This document shows, piece after piece, positions 14,844-24,300 of a stretch of DNA of 64,000 nt. The notes below the pieces were generated by a model. The model saw only the letters and a program-made list of their open reading frames with translations, was not told the origin of the DNA and made no database searches. A program made the position numbers and the translations under genes. Source of the stretch: Methanocella_A sp963769045 (GTDB lineage: Archaea > Halobacteriota > Methanocellia > Methanocellales > Methanocellaceae); the NCBI GenBank assembly GCA_963769045.1, contig CAVYKK010000020.1, forward strand, positions 62,001 through 126,000. The letters are read 5' to 3'. Position 1 is the first letter of the stretch. Every line of letters starts with the position of its first letter.

Positions 14844-17800
14844 GGCTGTACCTCCTGTTGCTCGTCGAATCCCTGGCTTTTTTCATCCCATCCGCCTGCC
14901 TTATCGCCGACGCCCTGCATCCCTGGCGGCACCAGGATAAACGCGGAGGTCTTAGCCGTAAACTTGAGTGGCTCGTTATTGCCGAGGTAATGACCATTCT
15001 CGTCATAGACCGTCTGGTGCCTCCTGTTATACGATATTGCGGCGCTCCCGAAAATCGGGTCCGGAATGGGTTCGACATCCGCATCATAGACTGTAAAGAC
15101 CGGAATTTCACCATGTACTTCGATGTACCAGACGTTCAGCGTCGCCCACCACCCGTACGGCGGCAGCAGCGGCAGGCCTGAAGGGACCTTGCCCATGGCT
15201 TTTTCAAGCACGACATCGGCGCCTTTTCTGGCGATCTCCTGCCCGGCCTCCCTGGCAAAGTCCCTGATAGTCACCTGTATCTTCTCTTTTAGCCGGCCTG
15301 TGACCTGAGCAATAGCCTTGTGCTCTGCGTCGGCGATCTTTTCTTCGATCCTTCGGGCAAAGTACTCCGTGTATTCGTCCACGTACCCTTCGGCGTACTC
15401 CCTGGCATTTTCCATGACCGCCGTTGCGCTGTCGCCGGCTATCTCATCTGCGATTTCTCTGATAAGCGTCCCGTTGCTCAGGTCACTGACAATGGCCTTC
15501 GAGTCGTTGCCTCGCCGCTCCCAGGCATGTTCTACTGCCCTGTCGATCGAAGGTTGTGGCACCGCACCACTGATGGACGTATCTTCCCCGAGCACCGCGA
15601 CAATTTCCCGTTTCAGTTCTCCCTTCATTCCCGAGGATAACTCCTCGACCAGCCGGTCGCTTTCGGCGACGACTGTCTGGTTCGCCACACGATCAGCGCT
15701 TTTAGCCATGGCGTCGATGCCCTCAATGAGCGGTTGCGACAGCTGATCGGCTATCTCGTCGGCCCATGGAAAATCGGCTGCGGGGGAGAAGAGGCATATG
15801 TTCCTCAGTCGCAGTGTCCTGACAGTATACCCTGTCTCTTCGTCGGTATGCAGGCCGGTATCAAGGAACGAAGGACTCTGGTCCACTGCAAGGGTCACAT
15901 CCTCAGTCCAGGGATACCCGCGGGCAAACTCGGCACTGCTGTTCAGGGTCATGGCCAGGCCGAACGGGATGTAGAACTGATTGCCAAGATAGCTCTTTGC
16001 GCCGGCTGCGTTGCCGGTCAGATCGGATGCATTCTGGCCGGTCCCTTTCATTCGCCGGTCTATCGTCTCGTTGATCCGGTCGCTACAATTCCCGGCCGCG
16101 TCTGCCAGCTGCCTCCTTATGTCTTCGAGAAACGCCTCCCTGATCCTGAAGATAGCTTTAGTGCCACAGGACCTGTACATCGGGCGACCATAGCTCTCGC
16201 GCTCGTCGAAGTAGCTCTGGCGGTCCAGGTACCTGTCATATCGGTCGCAGTACATACGTTCGAGCTCCCGGTAAGCTGCCTGTGCTATGGCTGCCGGAGA
16301 CCCTCCGTAGCTCATGGGATCGATATCGACGATTATCTCCTTTTTAATCGTTTTACGGAGGTCGCTTAGTTCATAGTCCGCCTCTATCTCTGCCCAGATG
16401 GGGTACCGGTTGCCCGGGCCACAGACAAACTCCCGGTTCTGATTGACAAAGGCCGCAGGCACCCTGGCCTGCCATCCGTCCCGGTCGGCGATGATATCGG
16501 CGAGCGCCCGTTCAAAGTAGCCAGTCCCGTCGGGCACATCGAACGAATCCTCATAACATTTGATCACATTAAGGAAGTTGTCATCCGAGAACACCTTGCG
16601 GCCGAAGCTAAGGTCCTTTTCATAGCTGTATACGGAATAAGGGCCGGCCACGTCGTTGCTACTGCCTGCGAGTACTGGATCGGCCAGGTCCGCGGACGAC
16701 GTCTTATACTTCCCTGCCCCGAAGTACCGGAGCGCCGAATACTCAGGTATCACATATGTGACAGTCACCCTGTCTGCGTAGCCTTTGCCGTCGCTGTTGT
16801 CCCTGCAGACCCGGAATGTCCTGGTGAGCAGCCTCCATTCCCCGGCTGCCGGCGGCTGGGGTTCTGTCACGGCGCTTTCTTCTGCCGTGCCGGTCATGTT
16901 GACCCGTGAATAGTAATCCCGGTCTCTCCGGATATCGACGTACATCCTCGCCGTATAGGCGCCCTCGAAGGTACACTGCGAGTACCCGCCGAAGCTCACA
17001 TTATCGTAGGCATGGTCCACGATCTCGCCGATATCAAACGAGTATTTCTCAGGCGGCTGCGTATCATTCTGCGGCAAATCGTCTTTGCTATTGTTGACTA
17101 AGTCATAGTTGTTGACCTCTGACGGCCGGGCCGCATTGCCATAGCACCTGTACGCAAGCTCGGCCAGGGCAAGAGGATCGACCGAGTTGTACTCGAATCC
17201 CTGCTCCATCAGCACAGCCCCGTTGGCGATCAGCTCGAGATGCGAGTTGTCCACGATGTTCAGCGGTGTGCCCATGGCATACTGCGTATATCCCCTGGCC
17301 CATGTGTACGCAAACGAGGCAGCGGTGAGGTCCAGGAACATCGGTGTCCCGTTCAGCCTGCGCTCATACTCGCCGGTCATCGCTTCCAGCAGAGGGTAAC
17401 GTGAAGCGATCAGGCTGCGGATAATCGTGTCTTCGCTAATGGTTTCATTACTGCCGGCCTTACTGGCGGTGATACGAACAGGTACTTCCATCGAGTAGTA
17501 GGCGCAATATTCCTTTTCGCAGCCGATGACCGGGTGATCGAAGTTGCGGTACAGGGTCATGTTGTCAGGTATTATGGAAACCGACCTGTAGTCGCCGATC
17601 ATGGATGCGTGGACAGAATAGTCCCCGTATACAAACGTGCCGTTGTAGTTTGCTTCCAGGTACTTTGAAAGCTGCCTGTAAGTCAGGCTTTTCAGCCTGT
17701 CTTTTTCTATATCCCCCGGGCTCTCTCCAGCCGATCCGCTTATGTTGACCGCCGGGGCTTTTCCGACCTCTGCTTCGGCGGAGAGGCCGGCATAGTTCAG

Positions 17801-17989
17801 GGCGGATGATATGTCCGAAATCGCAAGCGTTAAGGCCTTGTTAATGTCCCTGTCCCGGTCGTCCCCGATGCCCCGGGATATCCCGATCGATTCCACACTC
17901 ATAAGATATACCGTGATGATGGACGAGACGATGACCAGCAGCACGCCGATAACGGCAAAAGGCACCCGGGCCTCCTCATTTTCAAGCAT
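14840..17989 (-). CDS. Giant pilin-like envelope protein (DUF7286-like)
   Basis: A 1,049-residue protein with an acidic N-terminus, one hydrophobic helix (about 11-32; VIGVLLVIVSSIITVYLMSV) and a very long exported region. That region alternates beta-rich and helical segments. Residues about 780-960 are strongly helical and rich in Glu/Lys/Ala heptads (EYFARRIEEKIADAEHKAI), suggesting a coiled-coil stalk. It is Asn-Asp-Tyr-rich with many N-x-S/T sites. The organisation resembles the large DUF7286 proteins in haloarchaeal pilus-like clusters. That family name is a tentative call. It overlaps both neighbours by 4-8 nt, so translation is coupled, and it may be the structural backbone of whatever this operon builds. 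Confidence 0.65.
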   Translation of the reverse strand: MLENEEARVPFAVIGVLLVIVSSIITVYLMSVESIGISRGIGDDRDRDINKALTLAISDISSALNYAGLSAEAEVGKAPAVNISGSAGESPGDIEKDRLKSLTYRQLSKYLEANYNGTFVYGDYSVHASMIGDYRSVSIIPDNMTLYRNFDHPVIGCEKEYCAYYSMEVPVRITASKAGSNETISEDTIIRSLIASRYPLLEAMTGEYERRLNGTPMFLDLTAASFAYTWARGYTQYAMGTPLNIVDNSHLELIANGAVLMEQGFEYNSVDPLALAELAYRCYGNAARPSEVNNYDLVNNSKDDLPQNDTQPPEKYSFDIGEIVDHAYDNVSFGGYSQCTFEGAYTARMYVDIRRDRDYYSRVNMTGTAEESAVTEPQPPAAGEWRLLTRTFRVCRDNSDGKGYADRVTVTYVIPEYSALRYFGAGKYKTSSADLADPVLAGSSNDVAGPYSVYSYEKDLSFGRKVFSDDNFLNVIKCYEDSFDVPDGTGYFERALADIIADRDGWQARVPAAFVNQNREFVCGPGNRYPIWAEIEADYELSDLRKTIKKEIIVDIDPMSYGGSPAAIAQAAYRELERMYCDRYDRYLDRQSYFDERESYGRPMYRSCGTKAIFRIREAFLEDIRRQLADAAGNCSDRINETIDRRMKGTGQNASDLTGNAAGAKSYLGNQFYIPFGLAMTLNSSAEFARGYPWTEDVTLAVDQSPSFLDTGLHTDEETGYTVRTLRLRNICLFSPAADFPWADEIADQLSQPLIEGIDAMAKSADRVANQTVVAESDRLVEELSSGMKGELKREIVAVLGEDTSISGAVPQPSIDRAVEHAWERRGNDSKAIVSDLSNGTLIREIADEIAGDSATAVMENAREYAEGYVDEYTEYFARRIEEKIADAEHKAIAQVTGRLKEKIQVTIRDFAREAGQEIARKGADVVLEKAMGKVPSGLPLLPPYGWWATLNVWYIEVHGEIPVFTVYDADVEPIPDPIFGSAAISYNRRHQTVYDENGHYLGNNEPLKFTAKTSAFILVPPGMQGVGDKAGGWDEKSQGFDEQQEVQP

Positions 17990-19067
17990 AAGGCTCCACC
18001 CAGACGCTTATTGTGGCCACGGCACTCGAAGGCATATATCTCGATTTCAACCATGATAGCAGGGTGTTGCGTGCCCCATCGACGTCCGTGGTGCCATCGG
18101 CTAACCCGCCTGCCATATCATCGGACAGTTGATCCAGCGCATCCCGGTTATTGGCGATAGCCAGGTCGGCTATGAGGCCTTTCCCGGTATTATTGATAAA
18201 GACAAGGGCACGGTTGTTAAACGTTTCATTGCGAGAGAACTGCTTGAGTATCCTTACAGGGCTCAGGTGACTGTCCTCGATAAAAGACCCGAGCGTGTTT
18301 GCCCAGATTTCGTCGACTATCAGGCCGGTAGTATTTCTAAGGCATCGCTCGCATATCTGTCCGACATTTTTCCGGAGGCGAACGCTGTCCGCATCTATAT
18401 TATACTCCTGCAGGCTCTGATTTAGCATGTCAAGATCACGAGCATTCGCGATCCCCAGGGATATCACGGTAATATTCGTGGTATATGGCATGGTGACCGT
18501 AGTGCCTGACGACGCGGCGCCGGCCGGATGTGGTCTGCCAGCTTTTACCTCTCCCCCGAACGCGACACCCACAAGAGGCGTCCATCTAAGCGTGAATTCG
18601 TACCCATACCGGCTGTCCAGCTTCGCCCGGATGGACTGATCTATCAGCTCTGTTGCCGCCCTGTCATATTCAGTGGTGATCAGGTTCAGACGTAAGGCGC
18701 CTGTACCTGACAGGAACTGGCAGGCTGCGTCCCCGGCGGCAATGTCCATGGCCGTCCGGTGCCTGTTCCCCCTGCCCAGGACCGCTTTCGTAACATCCAT
18801 GTACAGGATGTCGTTCGTGGCGTTTATGCCACCGGCGTTTGCTATCGTATCCGCCACGTCGCCGAGCACCCGGTACTCGAAGAAATCCACTTTCTCCGAT
18901 TCCAGCGAGATCATTGTACTCGCTGACAGTTCCCGCAGGCTTCTGTCAGCCATCGACTGCTCTGTCGCATGCCCGGTGATCACCGGACTCATGATGGCGG
19001 CGCTGACGGCTACAAGCGCCAGGAAGATGACGGCGTCCATAATGGTCGAATACCCGTCTTCACTCAA
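17982..19067 (-). CDS. Pilin-like envelope protein (DUF7284-like)
   Basis: A 361-residue protein beginning MSEDGYSTIMDAVIFLALVA. The acidic cap and hydrophobic helix (about 9-30) are of the prepilin kind. The exported region is mixed alpha/beta with a CERC pair (about residue 240) and a final amphipathic stretch. I do not recognise a catalytic motif; the DUF7284 label is a low-confidence guess from position and architecture. The start overlaps the stop of the upstream gene by 4 nt and its own stop overlaps the start of the 1,049-residue protein. These overlaps indicate a tightly coupled operon running from 20593 to 14268. Confidence 0.65.
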   Translation of the reverse strand: MSEDGYSTIMDAVIFLALVAVSAAIMSPVITGHATEQSMADRSLRELSASTMISLESEKVDFFEYRVLGDVADTIANAGGINATNDILYMDVTKAVLGRGNRHRTAMDIAAGDAACQFLSGTGALRLNLITTEYDRAATELIDQSIRAKLDSRYGYEFTLRWTPLVGVAFGGEVKAGRPHPAGAASSGTTVTMPYTTNITVISLGIANARDLDMLNQSLQEYNIDADSVRLRKNVGQICERCLRNTTGLIVDEIWANTLGSFIEDSHLSPVRILKQFSRNETFNNRALVFINNTGKGLIADLAIANNRDALDQLSDDMAGGLADGTTDVDGARNTLLSWLKSRYMPSSAVATISVWVEPYA

Positions 19068-19537
19068 CGTCCCGCCTCCGATGTTGTAACCGTCAGCGTT
19101 CCGGGGATACTGCGGGCGTCGTTCAGCCTGACTGTGATCGGCAGCCTGTAGCTCGCCGATCTGGCCCGGCTGTCCTGTATGCCCGCTGACCAGGCGAATA
19201 TATCCCCGTCGATCCTGGCCTTGACTTTTTCGCCGGGGATGCCATAGCCCCGGAAAACATCGGTCCTGCCGGAGACGTTGTCCAGCTTTTGTGCCTCCAG
19301 CACGCAGGACATGTCTTCACAGGCAACCGAAGGGTCTGCTGCTATGGCGTTAGCCAGCGTGCGCAGATCATCCTTCCGATCGGCATAGTATGCTTTTGCC
19401 TCATATGAAGAATAGGCGGAAAAAATGATATAAGCGAAGAGCAGCATTCCGATCGCCACCAGCCCCAGCGCCGGCAGGTCCGTATAAGGTTCGGTCACTC
19501 CGCGCTCATCGCTGAAAAACGAAGACGTAAGGCTCAC
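19064..19537 (-). CDS. Pilin-like protein, operon member
   Basis: A 157-residue protein. After SDERGVTEPYTDLPALG comes a hydrophobic helix (about 25-45), then a soluble part with two cysteines about five residues apart (CEDMSC) and a C-terminal beta domain ending in TLTVTTSEAGR. The E-R-G-V-T-E-P opening is reminiscent of short haloarchaeal pilin-like families (DUF7285-type, tentative). The reading frame overlaps the upstream gene by 32 nt, an unusually long overlap, and the downstream gene by 4 nt. Function unknown; co-assembly with the neighbouring pilin-like proteins is the likely role. Confidence 0.65.
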   Translation of the reverse strand: MSLTSSFFSDERGVTEPYTDLPALGLVAIGMLLFAYIIFSAYSSYEAKAYYADRKDDLRTLANAIAADPSVACEDMSCVLEAQKLDNVSGRTDVFRGYGIPGEKVKARIDGDIFAWSAGIQDSRARSASYRLPITVRLNDARSIPGTLTVTTSEAGR

Positions 19538-20105
19538 TCTCCGTAACGTGGCTGGTATTATTATATGTGTAAAGGAACTGTTTTTCTATCGTCAGTGGCT
19601 CTGGCCGGCTTATAACGAGCGGATGGGAGGCCATGTCACGGCATGCGTTTTCTATCAGGACTGATACTTCGAAGCCTGCCGTCTGGTTCAGTGGCGATGC
19701 TTCTGTCCCGGGACTCCCGAACGTCCTGTTGATGTACTCGTGCATCCCGGCGGTATCGTCCCAGAAGATTTGCCCTCCGGAGCTATAGGAACCGGGATAC
19801 ACTCTGACTGTCAGGGGCCTGGCGAACTCTCCGCCGGTTTCGTCGCTGGCAATGACATAGTCGGAAGTGATCTTTATCTTAATTCCTTCCGACGGGTATA
19901 TCCGATTGTGGCTGACTGTCACCGAAGAGACCGCTGCGGTGCCTATGTCCCCGCAGACTTCTGAAGCGATAGATTGCAGTGCGATCGCTTCATTCGCATG
20001 GCCGGTCGATCTGAACAGTGCAAAGGCCACGATCATCAGCATGGCGGCGGCAATGGCCACGCCCGCGCCTGACAGCAGGCTTTCCATGGACGCATTGCCG
20101 TCCAT
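19506..20105 (-). CDS. Pilin-like protein, operon member
   Basis: A 199-residue protein with an N-terminal hydrophobic helix (about 10-30; GVAIAAAMLMIVAFALF) and an exported beta-rich domain (VTVSHNRIYPSEGIKIKIT; PLTVRVYPGSYSSGG). It resembles archaeal minor pilins in size and pattern; no specific family is recognised. The start codon shares a base with the stop codon of the gene at 20593-20105, and its 3' end overlaps the next gene by 32 nt. Confidence 0.65.
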   Translation of the reverse strand: MDGNASMESLLSGAGVAIAAAMLMIVAFALFRSTGHANEAIALQSIASEVCGDIGTAAVSSVTVSHNRIYPSEGIKIKITSDYVIASDETGGEFARPLTVRVYPGSYSSGGQIFWDDTAGMHEYINRTFGSPGTEASPLNQTAGFEVSVLIENACRDMASHPLVISRPEPLTIEKQFLYTYNNTSHVTESEPYVFVFQR

Positions 20106-20593
20106 TATGCAGCCTCCGGGAGAACGAGTGCCATAATGCTGCCATTCACGGAACCGATTCTGATGCTCACCGTGTATCTGCCCGGGTACAGGGCCAGCGG
20201 TCCGCCGTATGCGAGGCCGGGGCTGCCATCACCCAGAGGTGCTTCCGTGAAAAAGGTCTCATTGCCGCCATCCTTAAACTGGATAGTATACATGCCGGCG
20301 CGGGGAGCTACCGGGCCGTTTGCTGGTGCCTCCCCGAACGTGATCATTCGTACGTTACCCGGAACCGTAAGCCCTGTAAGTATGAGGCCTTCCCCGTCGA
20401 TACAGCCATCCGCATACTCAGCTGCGGCCGTTTCCGCAATCCGTGCCGCACAGGCCCTTGCCCCTGAAGTCGAAGACTCGTCAATCAGCGCCAGCACGTA
20501 CGTTGCGGCAAGGGCTATGGCGATGGAAGCGGCGACCAGCACGGTTACCAGCCTCATGGGCAGGAAATCTGCGCCGTCAGTATTCTCCAGCAT
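20105..20593 (-). CDS. Pilin-like protein, first gene of operon
   Basis: A 162-residue protein: short N-terminus (MLENTDGADFLP), hydrophobic helix (about 13-37), a Cys-containing helix (ARACAARIAETAAAEYADGC) and a beta-sandwich tail with Gly/Pro turns (GPLALYPGRYTVSIRIG). The opening is similar to that of the 1,049-residue product (MLENEEARVPF), suggesting distant relatedness. It is the promoter-proximal gene of the operon: the TATA box is about 28 nt upstream, so the mRNA is nearly leaderless here. Function unknown. Confidence 0.65.
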   Translation of the reverse strand: MLENTDGADFLPMRLVTVLVAASIAIALAATYVLALIDESSTSGARACAARIAETAAAEYADGCIDGEGLILTGLTVPGNVRMITFGEAPANGPVAPRAGMYTIQFKDGGNETFFTEAPLGDGSPGLAYGGPLALYPGRYTVSIRIGSVNGSIMALVLPEAA

Positions 20594-20614
20594 ACTTTTT
20601 TACATTAAACGGTA

Positions 20615-20628
20615 AATTACTTATAGTT
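20615..20628 (-). promoter_or_regulatory. TATA box of the minus-strand envelope operon
   Basis: Read on the minus strand, CAAACTATAAGTAA is centred about 28 nt before ATG 20593. This is optimal spacing for a nearly leaderless archaeal transcript covering all six genes. Confidence 0.6.
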
Positions 20629-20656
20629 TGCGACTTAATTTCATGTTAGGGAGAAT

Positions 20657-21076
20657 ATGTCACAATACAAGGAGATAACTGATGCGGACTTATCCGGGAG
20701 AGTCATGTGCCTGGAGCAAAGGACGAAAGGCCTTCAGGGGCGTATCTCTGCTATCGAGGTACGGCTGTCAGGCACTGCCGTCCGTCAGGACAACGAGGCC
20801 GGTGCCTGCAATGATATGGATTATATCCCTGCCGCGGAGTTTTCTGGCTTGAACCAGGAGTCCGGGCGGATGCCTGATCAGGCATGCCAGCAAGTAAGCC
20901 ACCGGCCAGGGCCCGTACGAGCCGTGGATGCAACAGGTCTTATTGCCGGAGCGATCCTGATCGGAATAGGCATTCTTTTGTATGCCGGAAACCTGGAAAT
21001 TTTGCGAAATCCAATAGTAGCGATGGGGTGCGGCATCGTACTGATCGCCGGCGCTGCCCTGCGGGCGGTCCTATAA
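20657..21076 (+). CDS. Coiled-coil protein with two C-terminal membrane helices
   Basis: A 139-residue protein with a short N-terminal coiled coil (about 10-40; LSGRVMCLEQRTKGLQGRIS), a flexible middle part (about 45-90) and two membrane helices (about 92-109 and 117-137). No family recognised. It is divergent from the envelope operon with 63 bases between starts, so regulation may be shared. A GGGA ribosome site lies eight bases before ATG 20657. A tail-anchored scaffold or regulator is possible; nothing in the sequence decides this. Confidence 0.6.
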   Translation: MSQYKEITDADLSGRVMCLEQRTKGLQGRISAIEVRLSGTAVRQDNEAGACNDMDYIPAAEFSGLNQESGRMPDQACQQVSHRPGPVRAVDATGLIAGAILIGIGILLYAGNLEILRNPIVAMGCGIVLIAGAALRAVL

Positions 21077-21265
21077 ATAGCTATGCTATATAATTACTAA
21101 GCTGTAAGCGTATGGAAAGTAATAATATTAACATTTTTATATTCACGAGATATTGGACAGGAAATAAATAATTATCTTAATACTGTCAACGCTACTTTTA
21201 TTTCATGATATGAAAATATATTCGCCTGTTTATCATGTGGTTGATGTAATAGCCCCTAAAACATA

Positions 21266-21277
21266 AGTATTAAATAC
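21266..21277 (+). promoter_or_regulatory. Promoter region of the VWA surface protein
   Basis: The 270 bases between 21077 and 21345 are strikingly AT-rich compared with the rest of the window and hold no gene. A TATA-like AAGTATTAAATACC at 21266-21277 would start transcription near 21300. A GGGGGT run (about 21329-21334) may be the ribosome site for ATG 21346. Several other AT-rich hexamers make the choice uncertain. Confidence 0.45.
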
Positions 21278-21345
21278 CCTTTAGTCAAATAAATCAAATT
21301 CGTAAGCAATAGTTCAGGAAACACTATTGGGGGTATATTTAATCT

Positions 21346-24300
21346 ATGAGAAATGTCTGGCTACGCCTGTCTACCATTTCTATTATAATAGTTTTGGGTG
21401 TTATCGTCACCGGTCTATTTAGTATGGACGCTGCGACGGCATCAAGCAGTACGCTCACCATCAACAAGGTCGTCATCAGGCCAGCAAACGTTGCGGTTGG
21501 CCAGCATGTAGCGGCAACAGTGACGTTCGATACTACAGGCCTGTCAGCAAACTTGGGGAAACAGGTCAACATTACCTATAGCTACCCTGGCGGCAGCTAT
21601 ACCGATTCGGCCATCGTCCAGGGCAGCACTGTAGTGCTCAATAACTTCGTGACCCCTGATACCCCTGGTACCCCGTATACTGTGACCTGGACTGTCGATG
21701 CCGCGGGACAGGACAGCAAGTCCGACTCATTCACAGTCTATGGTCCGGCAGTGACCTACACGTTCGAGTACAAAGGCAACCCCCTGGTGCTGCCAGATGG
21801 CACGATCGTCGTCATGGCCAACGGCTATTCCCAACAGAAGTTCCTGCTGACCGCCCGGGATTCTGATGGCAACATCGTCAATGCCAATGGCATTCGCGTC
21901 ACTTCGTCGGAGCGGGGCGACCTGAACTATGTCCTTGACGCCTACAGCAGGGCGATCGTTACTGTAGGACCTGAACTGACCTCGTCCAGCGAGACCATCA
22001 CTGCCACGATCAGTGGAATCGCCGGATCAACACACTATAGGTTGCGTTTCATAAACGGTAACCTGGAAATTACAGCCTACAACAGAACGAATCATTTTGA
22101 TCCGATCAATAAAACGAAGATCGGCGATATTATCGATATTAATGTAAAGCTCAATGACGGAGACGACCCCATGGGCGACGTGCCTGTCTCGATCAAGTGC
22201 ATATGGCCGAATGGCACAGTAGATATGGTCAATTCCGGGGTTTATACAACTACCCACGGAGGCGCTGACAAAGGCACCGTCAGGCTGTTCGACAGGTTCA
22301 CGGCAGGCCTTCAGAACACCAATACCGTAAACGTGTTCCTGGTACAGGTGCCCGTCCTCGGGCTGATGGATGCCTGCATGGTCTCCGGGTACAGCACCAA
22401 TGCAGCCTACATGGACATCATTGTTACCCCGGTGGACCCGGCCACGGACGGCATCAGCTACCGGTCGGTTAATGCCGACGGCCTGCACGGCTACACCATC
22501 ATCGCCCACGTGAGGGACATCCATGGCAACAGTGTCTTCAACGTACCGGTGGACTTCTATACGTACTCGAACCTCGATACGAACGGCGAATTCACCAGCG
22601 AGATCACCAACGTCTACAACGCGGCCACCAGCGACCTTGGTTCGGCCAGCGCAGCCACGCAGCCCCATCTAAACCCGGGCAAGATCAAGGTCAACATATC
22701 GACGATCAACAACCTCCACCAGGACGTCATCCTGTACTACACAGCTGGTGAGGCGACACTGATTAACGTGGCCGCTTACCCGATGACCGTGGCGAGCGGC
22801 GATGTCGTCAACACGAACATCGCTAACGATATCCATGCCACCAAACTGGTCGCCTACGTGACCGACGACTGGGGACACCCGATCGCGGACCAGACGGTGG
22901 ACTTTACAGTGGAGCCGGACAACGACGGTAATATCAATGGCACTGTGACGCCGGCCACGGGCAAGACGGACATCAACGGTATGCTCTCGGGACAGTTCGT
23001 CCTGGCAAGTACTGCCATCGGCGAAGGAGAGGTCAATGTGACTGCCTCGTCCGGCAGTCTGCCCCTCGCCAGTGTAAAGATCAAAAACACCGAGGATAAG
23101 TTCCTGAACATCACTACCAGTCTGGACAAGAGCCGGGTCGCTGTCAACGGCGTGGTCAATGTCACGGTCAACGTGAGTGGTGTCGGCTGGCAGCTGGGCC
23201 GCAAGCCTGCGGATGTCATCTTCGTCATGGACCGCTCGGGCAGCATGGGCGATGCCCTGGGCTACACGAACTACGGCACGGATGCCGGCGGCTGGTTCGC
23301 GCCTACGGTGATCACCAACTCCGGGCTAAGCACCAGCGGATGGACCAATATCACTTACAACCACGATAAATTCACACGCATGATTTTGAAGGTATGGCAG
23401 TCTACTCCCTCGTATCCAACTAGAGATGCTAAAATTATTAGTGCTGATTTCCCTGGTTCGATGGACTCGAATGAGACGCGCACTGTCCAGATCACCATGA
23501 AGAATCCGGGCAGCCTTCCGTGGATGGAATCATCCGTGTTGCCAATCACGGGGGAAACGAAGACCGAAGGCGTAAGGCTCGGGGCATACAATTCCACCGC
23601 ATATACTAATTTCGGCATGAACGGGACATGCGGGTCATCGATCCGGTCTAAACTGCCGGCGTCTTTCGTCGTGAACAAAGACGATACATATACCTTCACA
23701 TTTACTATTACTGCGCCGATCGTCCACGGAACCACGGATATAAACTACAATCTCCAGTACCGCATGATCTGGGAAGGTATCGTCTGGTTTGGCGATACAA
23801 TCTCAAAGAATATCAAGGTAAAGCCCGATGGCATCCCGACACCGACGCCGACTGTGGCGCCGACCCCGGTACCTACGCCTGCGGCGACCGGCACGGATAC
23901 CTTCCCGTCCATCATCGACTCCGGGGAGACTAAGACGGTTACGGTAACCATGAAGAACACAGGCGATGTCTCGTTCCCGTGGCCGGTATCGACCAGCCAG
24001 TATGCCCTGACAGTAACTGGCTCTACCGCCACTTTCGGCATGGGCACTACCACCTTCTACGTAAAAGACTATGTGGCAAGCGATGTAAACAAGGACGGGA
24101 CCGTGACCTTTAGCTTCCCGATCACCGGGCCGAAGAATATCGGTGCGAACAAGTCCTTCAGCGTCACGTACAAGATGTACAAGGACGGGGCGGCATTCGG
24201 TACAGGGTACACGAAATGGATAACCGTGTATAACAGCTCGATCCCGCGTGCCTCCGCCTTGTATGGCGACTGGTACTACGTGAAAAACTTCTGGAACCCG

